Source: Thermomicrobium sp.
Lineage (GTDB): Bacteria; Chloroflexota; Chloroflexia; Thermomicrobiales; Thermomicrobiaceae
DNA length: 64,000 nucleotides
Direction: 5' to 3'
Assembly (NCBI GenBank): GCA_025060175.1
Contig: JANXBE010000001.1
Location: 124,001 to 188,000 of the forward strand
The notes below the pieces were generated by a model. It was given only the letters and a program-made list of their open reading frames with translations. It was not told the DNA's origin and searched no databases. Made by a program: the position numbers and the translations under genes. Every line of letters starts with the position of its first letter. Position 1 is the first letter of the stretch. Below, piece by piece: positions 54,383-63,226 of this stretch.

Positions 54383-55972
54383 ATGCCGCTCAACGATCAG
54401 CAACGCGCGCGGCTGGAAAAGCTCCGGGAACTCCGCCAACTCGGCATCGATCCGTACCCGCCCCGATCGACGCGCACCGTAACTGCCGCCGACGCGATCG
54501 CACGCTTCACGGCACTGGAGGCTCACCTCGGTGGTGAACCCGACCCGACGCCGGTCACGGTCGCAGGTCGGGTCATGTCGATCCGGGACATGGGTCGAAC
54601 CGTCTTCAGTCACATCCGCGATGGCTCCGGGGCGATTCAACTCTATCTGCGGCGCGAGCTCCTCGGCGACGAACAACTGTCCTGGTTCAAGCGTTATGTC
54701 GACCTCAACGATTTCCTGGAGGCGGACGGTCACCTGTTTCGCACCCGTACGGGCGAAGTTACGGTGCAGGTCTCAGCCGTTCGCCTGCTCAGCAAGGCCC
54801 TCAACCCGCCGCCGGACAAGTGGCACGGGCTCACCGACGTCGAGACTCGATACCGCCAACGCTATGTGGACCTTTTGAGCAATCCGGAGACGCGCGACGT
54901 CTTCCTCACTCGAGCCCGCATCGTTCGTGCCATCAGACGCTTCCTGGACGAGCGCGGCTTCTTGGAGGTCGAGACGCCGACGCTCCAACCGATTTACGGC
55001 GGAGCAGCTGCTCGCCCGTTCACGACCTACTACCATGCGCTCGATCAAACCTTCTATCTCCGCATTTCGGACGAACTGTATCTCAAGCGCCTCATCGTCG
55101 GAGGTTACGACCGTGTGTATGAAATTTGCAAGGATTTCCGAAATGAGGGGATCGATGCTCGTCATAATCCAGAGTTTACCATGCTGGAGTTTTATGCGGC
55201 ATATACGGATTATTTCGACATCATGCAGCTGTGTGAAGAGCTGATCATGTACGCTGCCCAGGAAGCGCTCGGGAGCCTTTCTCTCCCCTGGGGCGCGGAC
55301 ACGATCGATCTCACGCCGCCCTGGACCCGGATGACCCTCCGTGACGCGCTTCTGCAGTACACCGGCATCGATTACCTAGCGGTCCCGGATCAACCTTCGC
55401 TCTACCGCCAGGCTCGCGAACTCGGAGCCGACGTCCGCCCGGACACCGTGTGGCCACGCATCCTCGACGAACTGCTCAAGACGTTCGTGCGTCCGCACCT
55501 CGTGCAGCCGACCTTCGTCTACGATTACCCGGTCGCGCTCTCGCCCCTCGCGAAGCGCAAGCCGGAGGACCCGAGGCTCGTCGAGCGGTTCCAGCTCTTC
55601 ATGGGCGGGCTCGAGTTGGCCAATGCCTACACCGAGTTGAACGACCCGCTCGATCAACTCTATCGCTTCCTCGAGCAGGCACGAGATCGCGCGCGCGGCG
55701 ACGAGGAGGCGATGCCGATCGACGAGGACTTCATTCACGCCTTGATGTACGGGATGCCGCCGACTGGTGGCTTCGGCCTGGGGATCGATCGCTTGGTGAT
55801 GCTCTTCACTAACCGACCGACCATTCGTGAAGTGATCCTCTTCCCGCAACTGCGCTCGAAGCCGGAACCTCTCGGTCTCGTCGACGATCTCCAGCCGTAT
55901 CTCGACCTCGTACCGGGTGCTCAGGGATCAGCCGTGGGTGCTGACCCGCCCACGGGGAGCACTTCGGCTTGA
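54383..55972 (+). CDS. lysS: Lysyl-tRNA synthetase (class II)
   Basis: A 529-residue class II LysRS with an OB anticodon domain (VAGRVMSIRDMGRTVFSHIR), motif 1 around LEVETPTLQPIYGGAAARPF, motif 2 RVYEICKDFRNEGIDARHNP, then EFTMLEFYAAYTD, and motif 3 GGFGLGIDRLVMLFTN. The greA-lysS order is common in bacteria. The last 52 bp overlap the convergent AI-2E-family gene, and the tail after ILFPQLRSKP (about 490-529) is the extra, variable part. Confidence 0.95.
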   Translation: MPLNDQQRARLEKLRELRQLGIDPYPPRSTRTVTAADAIARFTALEAHLGGEPDPTPVTVAGRVMSIRDMGRTVFSHIRDGSGAIQLYLRRELLGDEQLSWFKRYVDLNDFLEADGHLFRTRTGEVTVQVSAVRLLSKALNPPPDKWHGLTDVETRYRQRYVDLLSNPETRDVFLTRARIVRAIRRFLDERGFLEVETPTLQPIYGGAAARPFTTYYHALDQTFYLRISDELYLKRLIVGGYDRVYEICKDFRNEGIDARHNPEFTMLEFYAAYTDYFDIMQLCEELIMYAAQEALGSLSLPWGADTIDLTPPWTRMTLRDALLQYTGIDYLAVPDQPSLYRQARELGADVRPDTVWPRILDELLKTFVRPHLVQPTFVYDYPVALSPLAKRKPEDPRLVERFQLFMGGLELANAYTELNDPLDQLYRFLEQARDRARGDEEAMPIDEDFIHALMYGMPPTGGFGLGIDRLVMLFTNRPTIREVILFPQLRSKPEPLGLVDDLQPYLDLVPGAQGSAVGADPPTGSTSA

Positions 55973-57078
55973 GGGCCCACGTCGGCCTCGGCATCGGTCC
56001 AGCGTCGGTACAGGTATCGGAAGACGTCGCGGAAAACGGCCGCTAACGGTACCGCGATGATCATCCCGGGGATCCCCCACAGTGCGCCCCCCGCCACGAC
56101 GAGGACCATCACCACCGCCGGGTTCATTTCCACCACGTACCCGTGCACCCGCGGCACCAACAAGTTGTTTTCGAGTTGCTGGATGATGATGAACGCCAGA
56201 CCGACCCAGAGCAGCTTGCTCGGGTCGGTGGCGACCGCGACCAAGGCGATGACCACGAACGTGAGGATCGGACCGAGGATCGGGACCAGCTCGAGCACAC
56301 CAGCGATCAAGCCGAGGACGATCGGCTGGGTCATGCCAATCGCCCACATCGCGATACCGACCGCGATGCCGATGATCACACCGAGCAACAACTGACCGCG
56401 GATATAGGCTGCGAGCGTCCGATCGATGATGCGCACGATCGCCTGCACGTCGGAGCGCCAGCTCGCTGGCCACAGGCCATAGAACCACTGCAGTGCACGT
56501 TCGCTGTCCTTGAGAACGTAATACATCCAGAACGGCACCAAGACGACAGCAGAGAAGAAACCGACCGCCGCGCCCACCGCTCCGAAGGTGACCCGCATCG
56601 CTCGTTGGAGGGCGCCGAGCGCCATCGACCACAGGTTCCCCACCGCTCCCTCGATCTGGGCTCGCCACTGCGCGGGAACCGTGGCCTCGTACTGCGCCAG
56701 CCACCGGTTGACGTTTTCATTGACAGCATTCCAATACCCAGGCGCGGCCTGAACGAACTCGGTCGTCTGACGGACGAGTGGCGGTACGAACAGCATCGCC
56801 ACCCCAGCCATGACCGCGGCCGCAGTCACGTACGTTGCTAGGATGGCGATCGTCCGCGCCAGGCCAGGAGCCCGGTGACGAAAAGGGAGGAGACGTTCAT
56901 AGACACGAACCACCGGCGCGAGCAGGTAGACGAAGACCGCACCAACGATGAATGGGAGGAGCGCACCGCGCACCGACCAGAAGACCCACCCGACGACGAC
57001 GAGCGCGATCGCGACGAGCAGCCGTCGCAACCACCGTTGTCCTCCGCACTTCGCTGGCACACGCTCGTCGGTGGACAT
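55921..57078 (-). CDS. AI-2E-family transporter (PF01594)
   Basis: A 385-residue membrane protein with about eight helices in the PF01594 layout: GALLPFIVGAVFVYLLAPVV, PPLVRQTTEFVQ, the VPFWMYYVLKD turn, RGQLLLGVIIGIAVGIAMW, PILGPILTFVVIALVA and LENNLLVPRVHG, followed by VVMVLVVAGGALWGIPGM. Members export diverse small molecules or ions. The ATG at 57078 follows GAGG; GTG 57111 would overlap the permease. It overlaps lysS by 52 bp and is the last gene of the ABC operon. Confidence 0.88.
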   Translation of the reverse strand: MSTDERVPAKCGGQRWLRRLLVAIALVVVGWVFWSVRGALLPFIVGAVFVYLLAPVVRVYERLLPFRHRAPGLARTIAILATYVTAAAVMAGVAMLFVPPLVRQTTEFVQAAPGYWNAVNENVNRWLAQYEATVPAQWRAQIEGAVGNLWSMALGALQRAMRVTFGAVGAAVGFFSAVVLVPFWMYYVLKDSERALQWFYGLWPASWRSDVQAIVRIIDRTLAAYIRGQLLLGVIIGIAVGIAMWAIGMTQPIVLGLIAGVLELVPILGPILTFVVIALVAVATDPSKLLWVGLAFIIIQQLENNLLVPRVHGYVVEMNPAVVMVLVVAGGALWGIPGMIIAVPLAAVFRDVFRYLYRRWTDAEADVGPQAEVLPVGGSAPTADP

Positions 57079-57103
57079 GCAACCGCTACCTCGCCGGATC
57101 TCC

Positions 57104-57955
57104 TCAGTCACTGCGACTTCGCCGGCGAGCGAGTTCTGCCGATGCGAGGACCACGACCGAGAACACGATCAGCATCGAGGAGACCGCTGCGATCGTCGGA
57201 TCGATCTCCATGCGCAGGCCTTCGAACATCCGCATCGGCAACGTCCGACCCCGCGCTCCGGCGATGAACAATGCCACGATCAGTTCATCGAAGGAGGCGA
57301 TGAAAGCAAAAACCGCTCCCGCAAAGATCCCAGGGCTAATCAGCGGTAAGGTAACGTATCGGAACGTTTGCCAGCTGTTCGCTCCGAGACTCTGTGCAGC
57401 TTGCTCCAAGCGGATATCCACGCCCCGCAAGGTAGCTGACACATTTACGATCACGTATGGAATCGCCAGCACGGTGTGCGCCAGCACCAGCCCCCAGAAT
57501 GTCTGGACGAGATGGAGGCGAACGTAGATGCCGTAAATCGCGATCGCGACGATGATGGCTGGTACGACCAGCGGTGACACGATGATCAGGTTCACCAGCT
57601 CCTTGCCCGGAAACGAACTCCGGACCAGCGCCAGGGACGCTGCGACCCCGAGCACCGTGGCGAGAATCATGACGGTGAACGCGACGCGTATGCTTTGAAT
57701 CGTCGCCGCCGTCCAGTCAGCCCGAGCGAAGAAGTTCTCGTACCACTGGAGCGAGAGTCCGGGCGGTGGGAAGGAGAGATATTTCGCCGCGCTGAACGAC
57801 ATCGGTAGGACGATGAGCACGGGTGCGACGAGATAGAGCAACACCAGCGCGCTGAAGATCGCCAGTAGCACCCGACCCCACGGGATCGTGAAGCCCTGTC
57901 TCCCGTGCACGTGCATCAGCACCGCACGGTCGAGTTCAGCAGCCCTCTCTACCAT
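57104..57955 (-). CDS. ABC transporter permease (PotC-like)
   Basis: A 283-residue inner-membrane permease of the spermidine/putrescine/thiamine class. The binding-protein-dependent EAA-type loop is EQAAQSLGANSWQTFRYVTL, followed by PLISPGIFAGAVFAFIASFD. FPPPGLSLQWYENFF after the first helix is the usual PotC-type periplasmic segment. It touches the upstream permease gene (shared nucleotide at 57955) and belongs to the uptake system with the binding protein at 58969. Confidence 0.9.
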   Translation of the reverse strand: MVERAAELDRAVLMHVHGRQGFTIPWGRVLLAIFSALVLLYLVAPVLIVLPMSFSAAKYLSFPPPGLSLQWYENFFARADWTAATIQSIRVAFTVMILATVLGVAASLALVRSSFPGKELVNLIIVSPLVVPAIIVAIAIYGIYVRLHLVQTFWGLVLAHTVLAIPYVIVNVSATLRGVDIRLEQAAQSLGANSWQTFRYVTLPLISPGIFAGAVFAFIASFDELIVALFIAGARGRTLPMRMFEGLRMEIDPTIAAVSSMLIVFSVVVLASAELARRRSRSD

Positions 57956-58857
57956 CAGTAACCACCCCCGAACATCTTATCGAGCCCGAGGAGGCGGTTA
58001 TAGATCGCGAAGATGACGAGTGTGACCACCAGGAGGACCGTCGCCAAAGCCGCAGCGAACGGGAAATTCAACTGCGTCCGGATCTGTGTCTCGATCAACT
58101 GGGCGATCATCATGTCGGTGCGTCCGCCCATCAAAGCCGGCGTGATGAAGAACCCGAGAGCCAAGATGAAGACCAGGAGACTGCCAGCAGCGACACCCGG
58201 CAAACTCAGGGGAAGGAAAACCCGCAAGAACGCGTGGAACGGCGATGCTCCTAAGTTCGCCGCTGCCCGCAGCAAATTGCGGTCGATACCACGCATCACC
58301 GCATAGGCCGGTAGAACCATGAACGGAAGCAGTACATGGGTCATGCCGACCAAGACGCCGATGCGGTTGTACATCATGCGGAGCGGTTCATCGATGAGTC
58401 CCCATTCCAAGAGCCAACGGTTCAAAACACCCTGCCGTTGCAGGAGCACCATCCAGGCGTACGTGCGGACCAGGATGCTCGTCCAGAAGGGAATCAGCAC
58501 GAGGATCATAAGGAGTCGAGCCGTCCGCGGTCGCAGCGTCGCCAAGAAGTAGGCGAGCGGATAACCCAGGACGAGGCAAATCAGCGTCACCTGGAAGGCG
58601 ATCGTGAACGTCGTGCTCAGGACTCGGACATAGAGATCGACTTCGACGATTCGACGGTAATGCTCGAGCGTGAGCTGGTGCCCGTCGTACACGCTCGTCA
58701 CGAGAAGCCGAAGAATCGGGTAGACGAACAGAACGATGAGCATCAGCAGGGTCGGCAACAGCAGCAAGAGATACGTGACCTGACGCTGGAATTGGAGTCG
58801 TCGACTGAAAGCACTCTCTCGAGAGACTCGGCCCGCGAGCACTTCGCTCGATGTCAT
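57955..58857 (-). CDS. ABC transporter permease (PotB-like)
   Basis: A 300-residue permease with FVYPILRLLVTSVYDG, a VLIPFWTSILVRTYAWMVLL core segment, and the EAA loop LRAAANLGASPFHAFLRVFL, typical of PotB. The ATG at 58857 is chosen because GGAAGGG lies 6-8 nt upstream; GTG 58884 would lie above that site. It follows the binding-protein gene after 111 bp that contain a perfect palindrome, which probably lowers permease expression relative to the binding protein. Confidence 0.9.
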   Translation of the reverse strand: MTSSEVLAGRVSRESAFSRRLQFQRQVTYLLLLLPTLLMLIVLFVYPILRLLVTSVYDGHQLTLEHYRRIVEVDLYVRVLSTTFTIAFQVTLICLVLGYPLAYFLATLRPRTARLLMILVLIPFWTSILVRTYAWMVLLQRQGVLNRWLLEWGLIDEPLRMMYNRIGVLVGMTHVLLPFMVLPAYAVMRGIDRNLLRAAANLGASPFHAFLRVFLPLSLPGVAAGSLLVFILALGFFITPALMGGRTDMMIAQLIETQIRTQLNFPFAAALATVLLVVTLVIFAIYNRLLGLDKMFGGGY

Positions 58858-58922
58858 GCTGGTCGCCCTTCCGCGTCCGCTCACGATGTGCCTAGCTTAG
58901 GCCACCGGGTTCCCTTCTGACA

Positions 58923-58956
58923 AGCGATCGGGGGAGCGATCGCTCCCCCGATCGCT
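58923..58956 (-). terminator. 34-bp perfect palindrome between binding-protein and permease genes (attenuator or mRNA-stabilising stem)
   Basis: Positions 58923-58956 are self-complementary with no mismatch (AGCGATCGGGGGAGCGA then TCGCTCCCCCGATCGCT). It lies 12 bp past the binding-protein stop on the minus strand, without a T-run. Such stems after the solute-binding gene are common in ABC operons as partial terminators or 3' stabilisers. The centre is GCGATCGC. Confidence 0.75.
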
Positions 58957-58968
58957 GCAGCAGAGCGT

Positions 58969-60195
58969 CTACTTGGTCAGCCAGTCGTTGAACCGCTCCG
59001 TGAGGCGGTCAAGATTCTCCAGCCAGAACGCGGCATCGGCCAGCAGCTGCTTCTCCTTCTGCGCGGGAGCGCTCGGCAGGCGTGCCTTCAAGTCGTCCGG
59101 CAGGAGATCGAACGCTTTCGCGTTGGTCGGACTATACGGAATGTACTTGGAGAGCTCGGCTTGTACCTCCGGCCGGGTAGCGAAGTTGATGAAATCCATC
59201 GCCAATTCCTTCTCCTTCACGCCCTTCGGGACGATGAAGGAGTCAGTCCGGAGCAAGCCTTGGTTCCACTGGATCGCGATCGGCGCTCCTTGCCGTTGTG
59301 CGGCGTCGATCCGACCGTTCCACGCGTTCGCCATGTCGACCTCACCGTCGGTCAGGAGCTGGGCTGGTTGGGCGCCAGCTTCCCACCAGACGGTCACGTG
59401 CGGCTTGATCTCATCCATCTTCTTGAAGGCTCGCTCTACCCCGTCAGCAGTCCGGAGAACCTGGTACACCTGCTCCTTGGGGACGCCGTCCGCCATGAGT
59501 GCGAACTCGAGGTTCCCGACCGGTCCGTCGACTTTGTCCATCGCACGTGGACCGGGGAAGTTCTGCACGTCCCAGAAATCCTTCCAGCCCTGCGGGGGAT
59601 TGTTCCCGAATTTGTCCGTCCGATACGCCAAAATCAACGACCAATAAATCACCGCCACATCGAACTCGCCGGCGACATCCTCGAAGAAGTTTGCCTTGTC
59701 GACGAGCGCATAATCGATCGGCTCCAAGTACCCCTGCATGCCGAGCACGCGGCCCTCGAAGGTGCCCTGTTGCGCGACTGTCCACTCGACCGCTCCCGCG
59801 TCGACCATCGCCTTGAGCTTCCCGATGTCGGTCGTGTCCTCGACGATGGTCGCACCGGTGAGGCGAGCGAACGGCTCGAGAACCGCCTTCCGCTGCGCAT
59901 CCTGCATCGCGCCACCGAACCCAGCGAAGACGAGCGTCTTGCCCTTCCACTTGTTGGGGTTGTCATACCCGGGCACCTTCAAGTCGCCCGCCGCAGGTGG
60001 TGTCGCTCCTGCCGCAGGAGTTTGGCCACCCGCCGGAGCCGCCGTCGGCGTCGCCCCGCCCTGACCGCAGGCGGCGAGCACGCTCCCACCCACGACGGTC
60101 AAACCGGCGGCCGCGGCGAGGCGCAAAAACTGGCGTCTCCGCAAACGACTCGCATGCTCCCGATCACGGAGCATCCGCTCCCACGCGCTTCCCAC
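58969..60195 (-). CDS. Extracellular solute-binding lipoprotein (spermidine/putrescine-type), Tat exported
   Basis: A 408-residue binding protein. The N-terminus has a twin-arginine motif (RRRQFLRL) and a lipobox SVLAAC with the lipidated Cys at 43, followed by an A/P/T-rich linker. The mature part fits the family-1/PotD class: KWKGKTLVFAGFGGAMQDAQ, DIGKLKAMVDAGAVEWTVAQ, VAVIYWSLILAYRTDKFGN and PVGNLEFALMADG, then FINFATRPEVQAELSKYIPY. The GTG at 60195 follows AAGGAGGAG by 5 nt. The ligand is probably a small charged amine or amino-acid derivative, but this is inferred. Confidence 0.92.
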   Translation of the reverse strand: MGSAWERMLRDREHASRLRRRQFLRLAAAAGLTVVGGSVLAACGQGGATPTAAPAGGQTPAAGATPPAAGDLKVPGYDNPNKWKGKTLVFAGFGGAMQDAQRKAVLEPFARLTGATIVEDTTDIGKLKAMVDAGAVEWTVAQQGTFEGRVLGMQGYLEPIDYALVDKANFFEDVAGEFDVAVIYWSLILAYRTDKFGNNPPQGWKDFWDVQNFPGPRAMDKVDGPVGNLEFALMADGVPKEQVYQVLRTADGVERAFKKMDEIKPHVTVWWEAGAQPAQLLTDGEVDMANAWNGRIDAAQRQGAPIAIQWNQGLLRTDSFIVPKGVKEKELAMDFINFATRPEVQAELSKYIPYSPTNAKAFDLLPDDLKARLPSAPAQKEKQLLADAAFWLENLDRLTERFNDWLTK

Positions 60196-60330
60196 AGCTT
60201 CTCCTCCTTCCACTCGCTTCTCTCGTCCTCACGCCCGCCTCTCACGCTCGTGCGAGCAGACCAGGGTCGGAGTAGGACGATCCCCTCCTTTCTCCCGCTC
60301 TCCAGTCCTCGACCCGCCTCACCGATGTCT

Positions 60331-61956
60331 TCACAGTTCGATGGACGCCTGCCCGGTGGGTGTCGGAATCCACCACTCCTCACCGCGAACCGTCGTAACG
60401 TACTCCGGCCACCGGAGATCGATCGGCGGTTGCACGTCGGGCGGTAGGAGTGGTCCGACCCAACCACTCCCGCCGATGCCACCGCCCGTTCGCTCGCGGA
60501 ACTCCTCCCATGCCTGTTCGAGGATCCTCGGATTCGTCAACAGATCGAGCAATGTCGCCGCGATGACCTTGCCGGCCACGAACATCCCAGGATCCACGAT
60601 CTCCGGCCGCCCACCGAGTGCGTTGTCCGCCCAGGCTGGATACGCATAGCTGGGATGCGGTGGACGCAACCGTGGCCTCGCCGTGAAGAGACGAACCGTC
60701 GGTGCATGCCACGTGTACTCCACATAGTCGTCGGACGTGAAATGCTGTTGCCAAGCTGGAAGCGCGGATCGGATCGTCGCCTCGTACACCTCCGGCGGAA
60801 TGATCTCCTCGACATCGTCGCTGAACGGCTCGTCCATCGGTTCCAAGCCGAGATTGCGCTGAATCTCCCGGGCGAAAGCGCGTGCCTCTTCGCTGTAGCG
60901 CGGGGGCCCGACCAACTCGAGGTTCTCGTAGGCAACCCGGGCCAAAACGCGGTTCGGCAAACCGACACGCGTTTTGCTGACCCAGCGAAGCGATGCACGA
61001 CATCCCGTCGCTGCGGCCGCTTGCCGCGCGTTGTTCGCAAGAACGCGGAAAATCTGCTCCTGGATCTCCAAAGACGGTGACCGCCACGCATATTGGATTT
61101 GTGCGAACCGCGGAGGAAGATTGTCAGCAGTCGCATCTCCAGCGACCAACACGAACTCATTCAATGTCCAGGAGCCGGTGTGCGGAAACATCGCTTCCTT
61201 GACATACTTCGTAAGCGTGTACATCAAACACAGTGCATCGAGCGCTCCAGGATATCGTGCTGCCGCGTGTGCACCACCGACGGTCGGGAACAGACGCCGG
61301 TCAATCCACCGCTCCGGTTCAACACATTCGAAGGTGAAAACGCAACTCCAATAGGAACCGCAGTGCGTTTCCCAAGCGACCGTATTGGTTCCTTTCGGAT
61401 AGTACGAGGGATGATACGCCACGAACGCATCGAAGCCATCATAGTACCCTTTGGCGGCGTGTATCGGCTTGGAACCGCACATCTTCTCCGCTGGTTCACC
61501 GAAAAAGCGGAGCGTGCCGTCGATACCATGACGTTCCATCGCGTATTTCGCCGCCAATACGCCCGTCAGCGCGGCAACACCGAGCATCGAGTGGGGGTCG
61601 GTGTGACCGGCTGCCCACGGATGCAATCCCTCGCGCGGTTTCCGATAAGGAACCGCCTCCTGCGAATTACCAGGCACCGCGTCGTATTCAGCATATGCTC
61701 CGAGAACGGGTCGGCCGGCGCCCCAGGTGGCGACGAAGGCGGTCGGCATACCGCCCGAACCCTCTTCGACGGCGAAACCGTGGCGCTTGAGGAGATCGAC
61801 ATACGCGCGCGCCGACTTGTACTCTCGCCAGGCCGGTTCCGCGTATCGCCAGATCTCCAGATCGAACGCCGAAAGCCACGCGGAATTCTCTTCGATCCAC
61901 CGGAATGCCGTTCGCTTCGCGTCGGACAGCGGCGCAGGCACCGTGTCGCCCCTCAC
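60331..61956 (-). CDS. M20-family amidohydrolase (AbgB-like)
   Basis: A 541-residue cytoplasmic enzyme of the M20D group related to p-aminobenzoyl-glutamate hydrolase subunit B. Family segments are LGAYAEYDAVPGNSQ (about 85-99), AAGHTDPHSMLGVAAL, FGEPAEKMCGSKPIHAAKGY (152-171) and VAYHPSYYPKG. The usual Glu-Glu pair of M20 enzymes is Glu157-Lys158 here. It lies between the binding protein and an FAD oxidoreductase, so it probably deacylates or hydrolyses the imported compound. The GTG at 61956 has only a modest ribosome-binding site. Confidence 0.88.
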   Translation of the reverse strand: MRGDTVPAPLSDAKRTAFRWIEENSAWLSAFDLEIWRYAEPAWREYKSARAYVDLLKRHGFAVEEGSGGMPTAFVATWGAGRPVLGAYAEYDAVPGNSQEAVPYRKPREGLHPWAAGHTDPHSMLGVAALTGVLAAKYAMERHGIDGTLRFFGEPAEKMCGSKPIHAAKGYYDGFDAFVAYHPSYYPKGTNTVAWETHCGSYWSCVFTFECVEPERWIDRRLFPTVGGAHAAARYPGALDALCLMYTLTKYVKEAMFPHTGSWTLNEFVLVAGDATADNLPPRFAQIQYAWRSPSLEIQEQIFRVLANNARQAAAATGCRASLRWVSKTRVGLPNRVLARVAYENLELVGPPRYSEEARAFAREIQRNLGLEPMDEPFSDDVEEIIPPEVYEATIRSALPAWQQHFTSDDYVEYTWHAPTVRLFTARPRLRPPHPSYAYPAWADNALGGRPEIVDPGMFVAGKVIAATLLDLLTNPRILEQAWEEFRERTGGGIGGSGWVGPLLPPDVQPPIDLRWPEYVTTVRGEEWWIPTPTGQASIEL

Positions 61957-61964
61957 CCTCGCTC

Positions 61965-63218
61965 CTAAGACTGCTCCCCGTCCACTGCCTCCAGCGGTTC
62001 GTAATAGTGTGTGTACTGGTAGATCGCTGCCTGCACCAGCGTCGCCTCATCCCAGACAGTGGGCCACCGCGACGGCGCGAACGGCGTGAGATCGTACGAT
62101 GGCTCTCCCGTCACGATCCATTCGGCGACGAGGCGTCCGAGAGCGGGAGAGAACGAGAACCCACTCCCGTTGCACCCGCTCAGCACCCACAGACCCCGCA
62201 CGTTCGGCACGGGACCAGCCACGAACCGACCATCAGGGGTCATCGTGAAGAGACCACCACGGTGCTCCTGAATCGGTGCATCGGCGAGCGCGGGGACCAC
62301 GTCACGGACCGCCTGCGCGAAGCCTTCCAACACACTGAAGTCCAGCGGCAGATTGTCGATCCGAAACTGCTCGCCATGGTTGGTCGGCTCCAGCGCGAGG
62401 GGGTTCGACTCGAACCCGCCCCACATCAAGCCACCGCGGCAGGGCCGGACATAGACCGCCGCATCCACGATGCGCGTGATCGGATGAGTCGCCGCCGTCC
62501 CCGGAAGTGCCTCGGTGATCGCCAGTTGATGACGCATCGGCATGACCGCGAGATCGATCCCTGCCATGCGGCCGACCGCCCGTACCCAGGCGCCGGCTGC
62601 GTCGATCACGGTTTCCGTTCGTACCCGCCCGTATGGGGTCTCGACTGCCTCGACACCGCCGTCTCCGAGGACGATATTCGTCGCTGGCACATGACCGAGC
62701 ACGCGCGCCCCCAACCGCTCGGCAGCCAGTCGATAGGCCTCGAGAAGCGCTGATGGTTCCTCGATATAGATGTCCTCAGGAACGTACGCGGCATACTGGA
62801 CAGTCGAGGGTTCCACGTAGGGAGCGAGACGGACGAGCTCCGCGGTCGTGATCGAGTCGCAGGTGACACCCCAGCGTCGAGCGGCCGCGATTTCGGTCTC
62901 GATGACTCGCGCGTGGCGCTCCGTTCGCGCGATCATGAGGCTGCCCGACTGCACGTAGGGAACCGGAACCCCCATGTCCTTCTCGAAGCCGCGCACGATC
63001 TCGATCGCCAAGGCAGCCAAGCGCGTCCGGAGGTAATCCGCTTGCACCGATTTGAACAACCCCGCTGCCCGTGGTGACGTCTGAGATCCCACGTCGAAAC
63101 GATCGAGCGCCAACACACGCCCTGCCCCGAAGCGAGCCAAATGCACCGCGACCGCGAGACCGAAGGCCCCCGTCCCGACGACGACCACATCAGCATCTGT
63201 CGGCAAGTCAGACCGCAT
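61965..63218 (-). CDS. FAD-dependent amino-acid/amine oxidoreductase (DAO family)
   Basis: A 417-residue flavoenzyme with VVVVGTGAFGLAVAVHLARF (GxGxxG Rossmann motif, about 12-30), DRFDVGSQTSPRAAGLFKSV, VIDAAGAWVRAVGRMAG, and a C-terminal FTMTPDGRFVAGPVPNVRGL, then WVLSGCNGSGFSFSPALGRL. These are features of the sarcosine oxidase/D-amino-acid oxidase/dimethylglycine dehydrogenase group. The substrate is unknown. The ATG at 63218 has GAGGAC upstream; GTG 63230 overlaps the ATPase stop. Confidence 0.88.
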   Translation of the reverse strand: MRSDLPTDADVVVVGTGAFGLAVAVHLARFGAGRVLALDRFDVGSQTSPRAAGLFKSVQADYLRTRLAALAIEIVRGFEKDMGVPVPYVQSGSLMIARTERHARVIETEIAAARRWGVTCDSITTAELVRLAPYVEPSTVQYAAYVPEDIYIEEPSALLEAYRLAAERLGARVLGHVPATNIVLGDGGVEAVETPYGRVRTETVIDAAGAWVRAVGRMAGIDLAVMPMRHQLAITEALPGTAATHPITRIVDAAVYVRPCRGGLMWGGFESNPLALEPTNHGEQFRIDNLPLDFSVLEGFAQAVRDVVPALADAPIQEHRGGLFTMTPDGRFVAGPVPNVRGLWVLSGCNGSGFSFSPALGRLVAEWIVTGEPSYDLTPFAPSRWPTVWDEATLVQAAIYQYTHYYEPLEAVDGEQS

Positions 63219-63226
63219 CGCCGTCC

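Noticed and set aside
59161-60447. 428-codon open frame antisense to the binding protein
   Set aside because: Opposite a Tat-lipoprotein gene with clear signal and family motifs.
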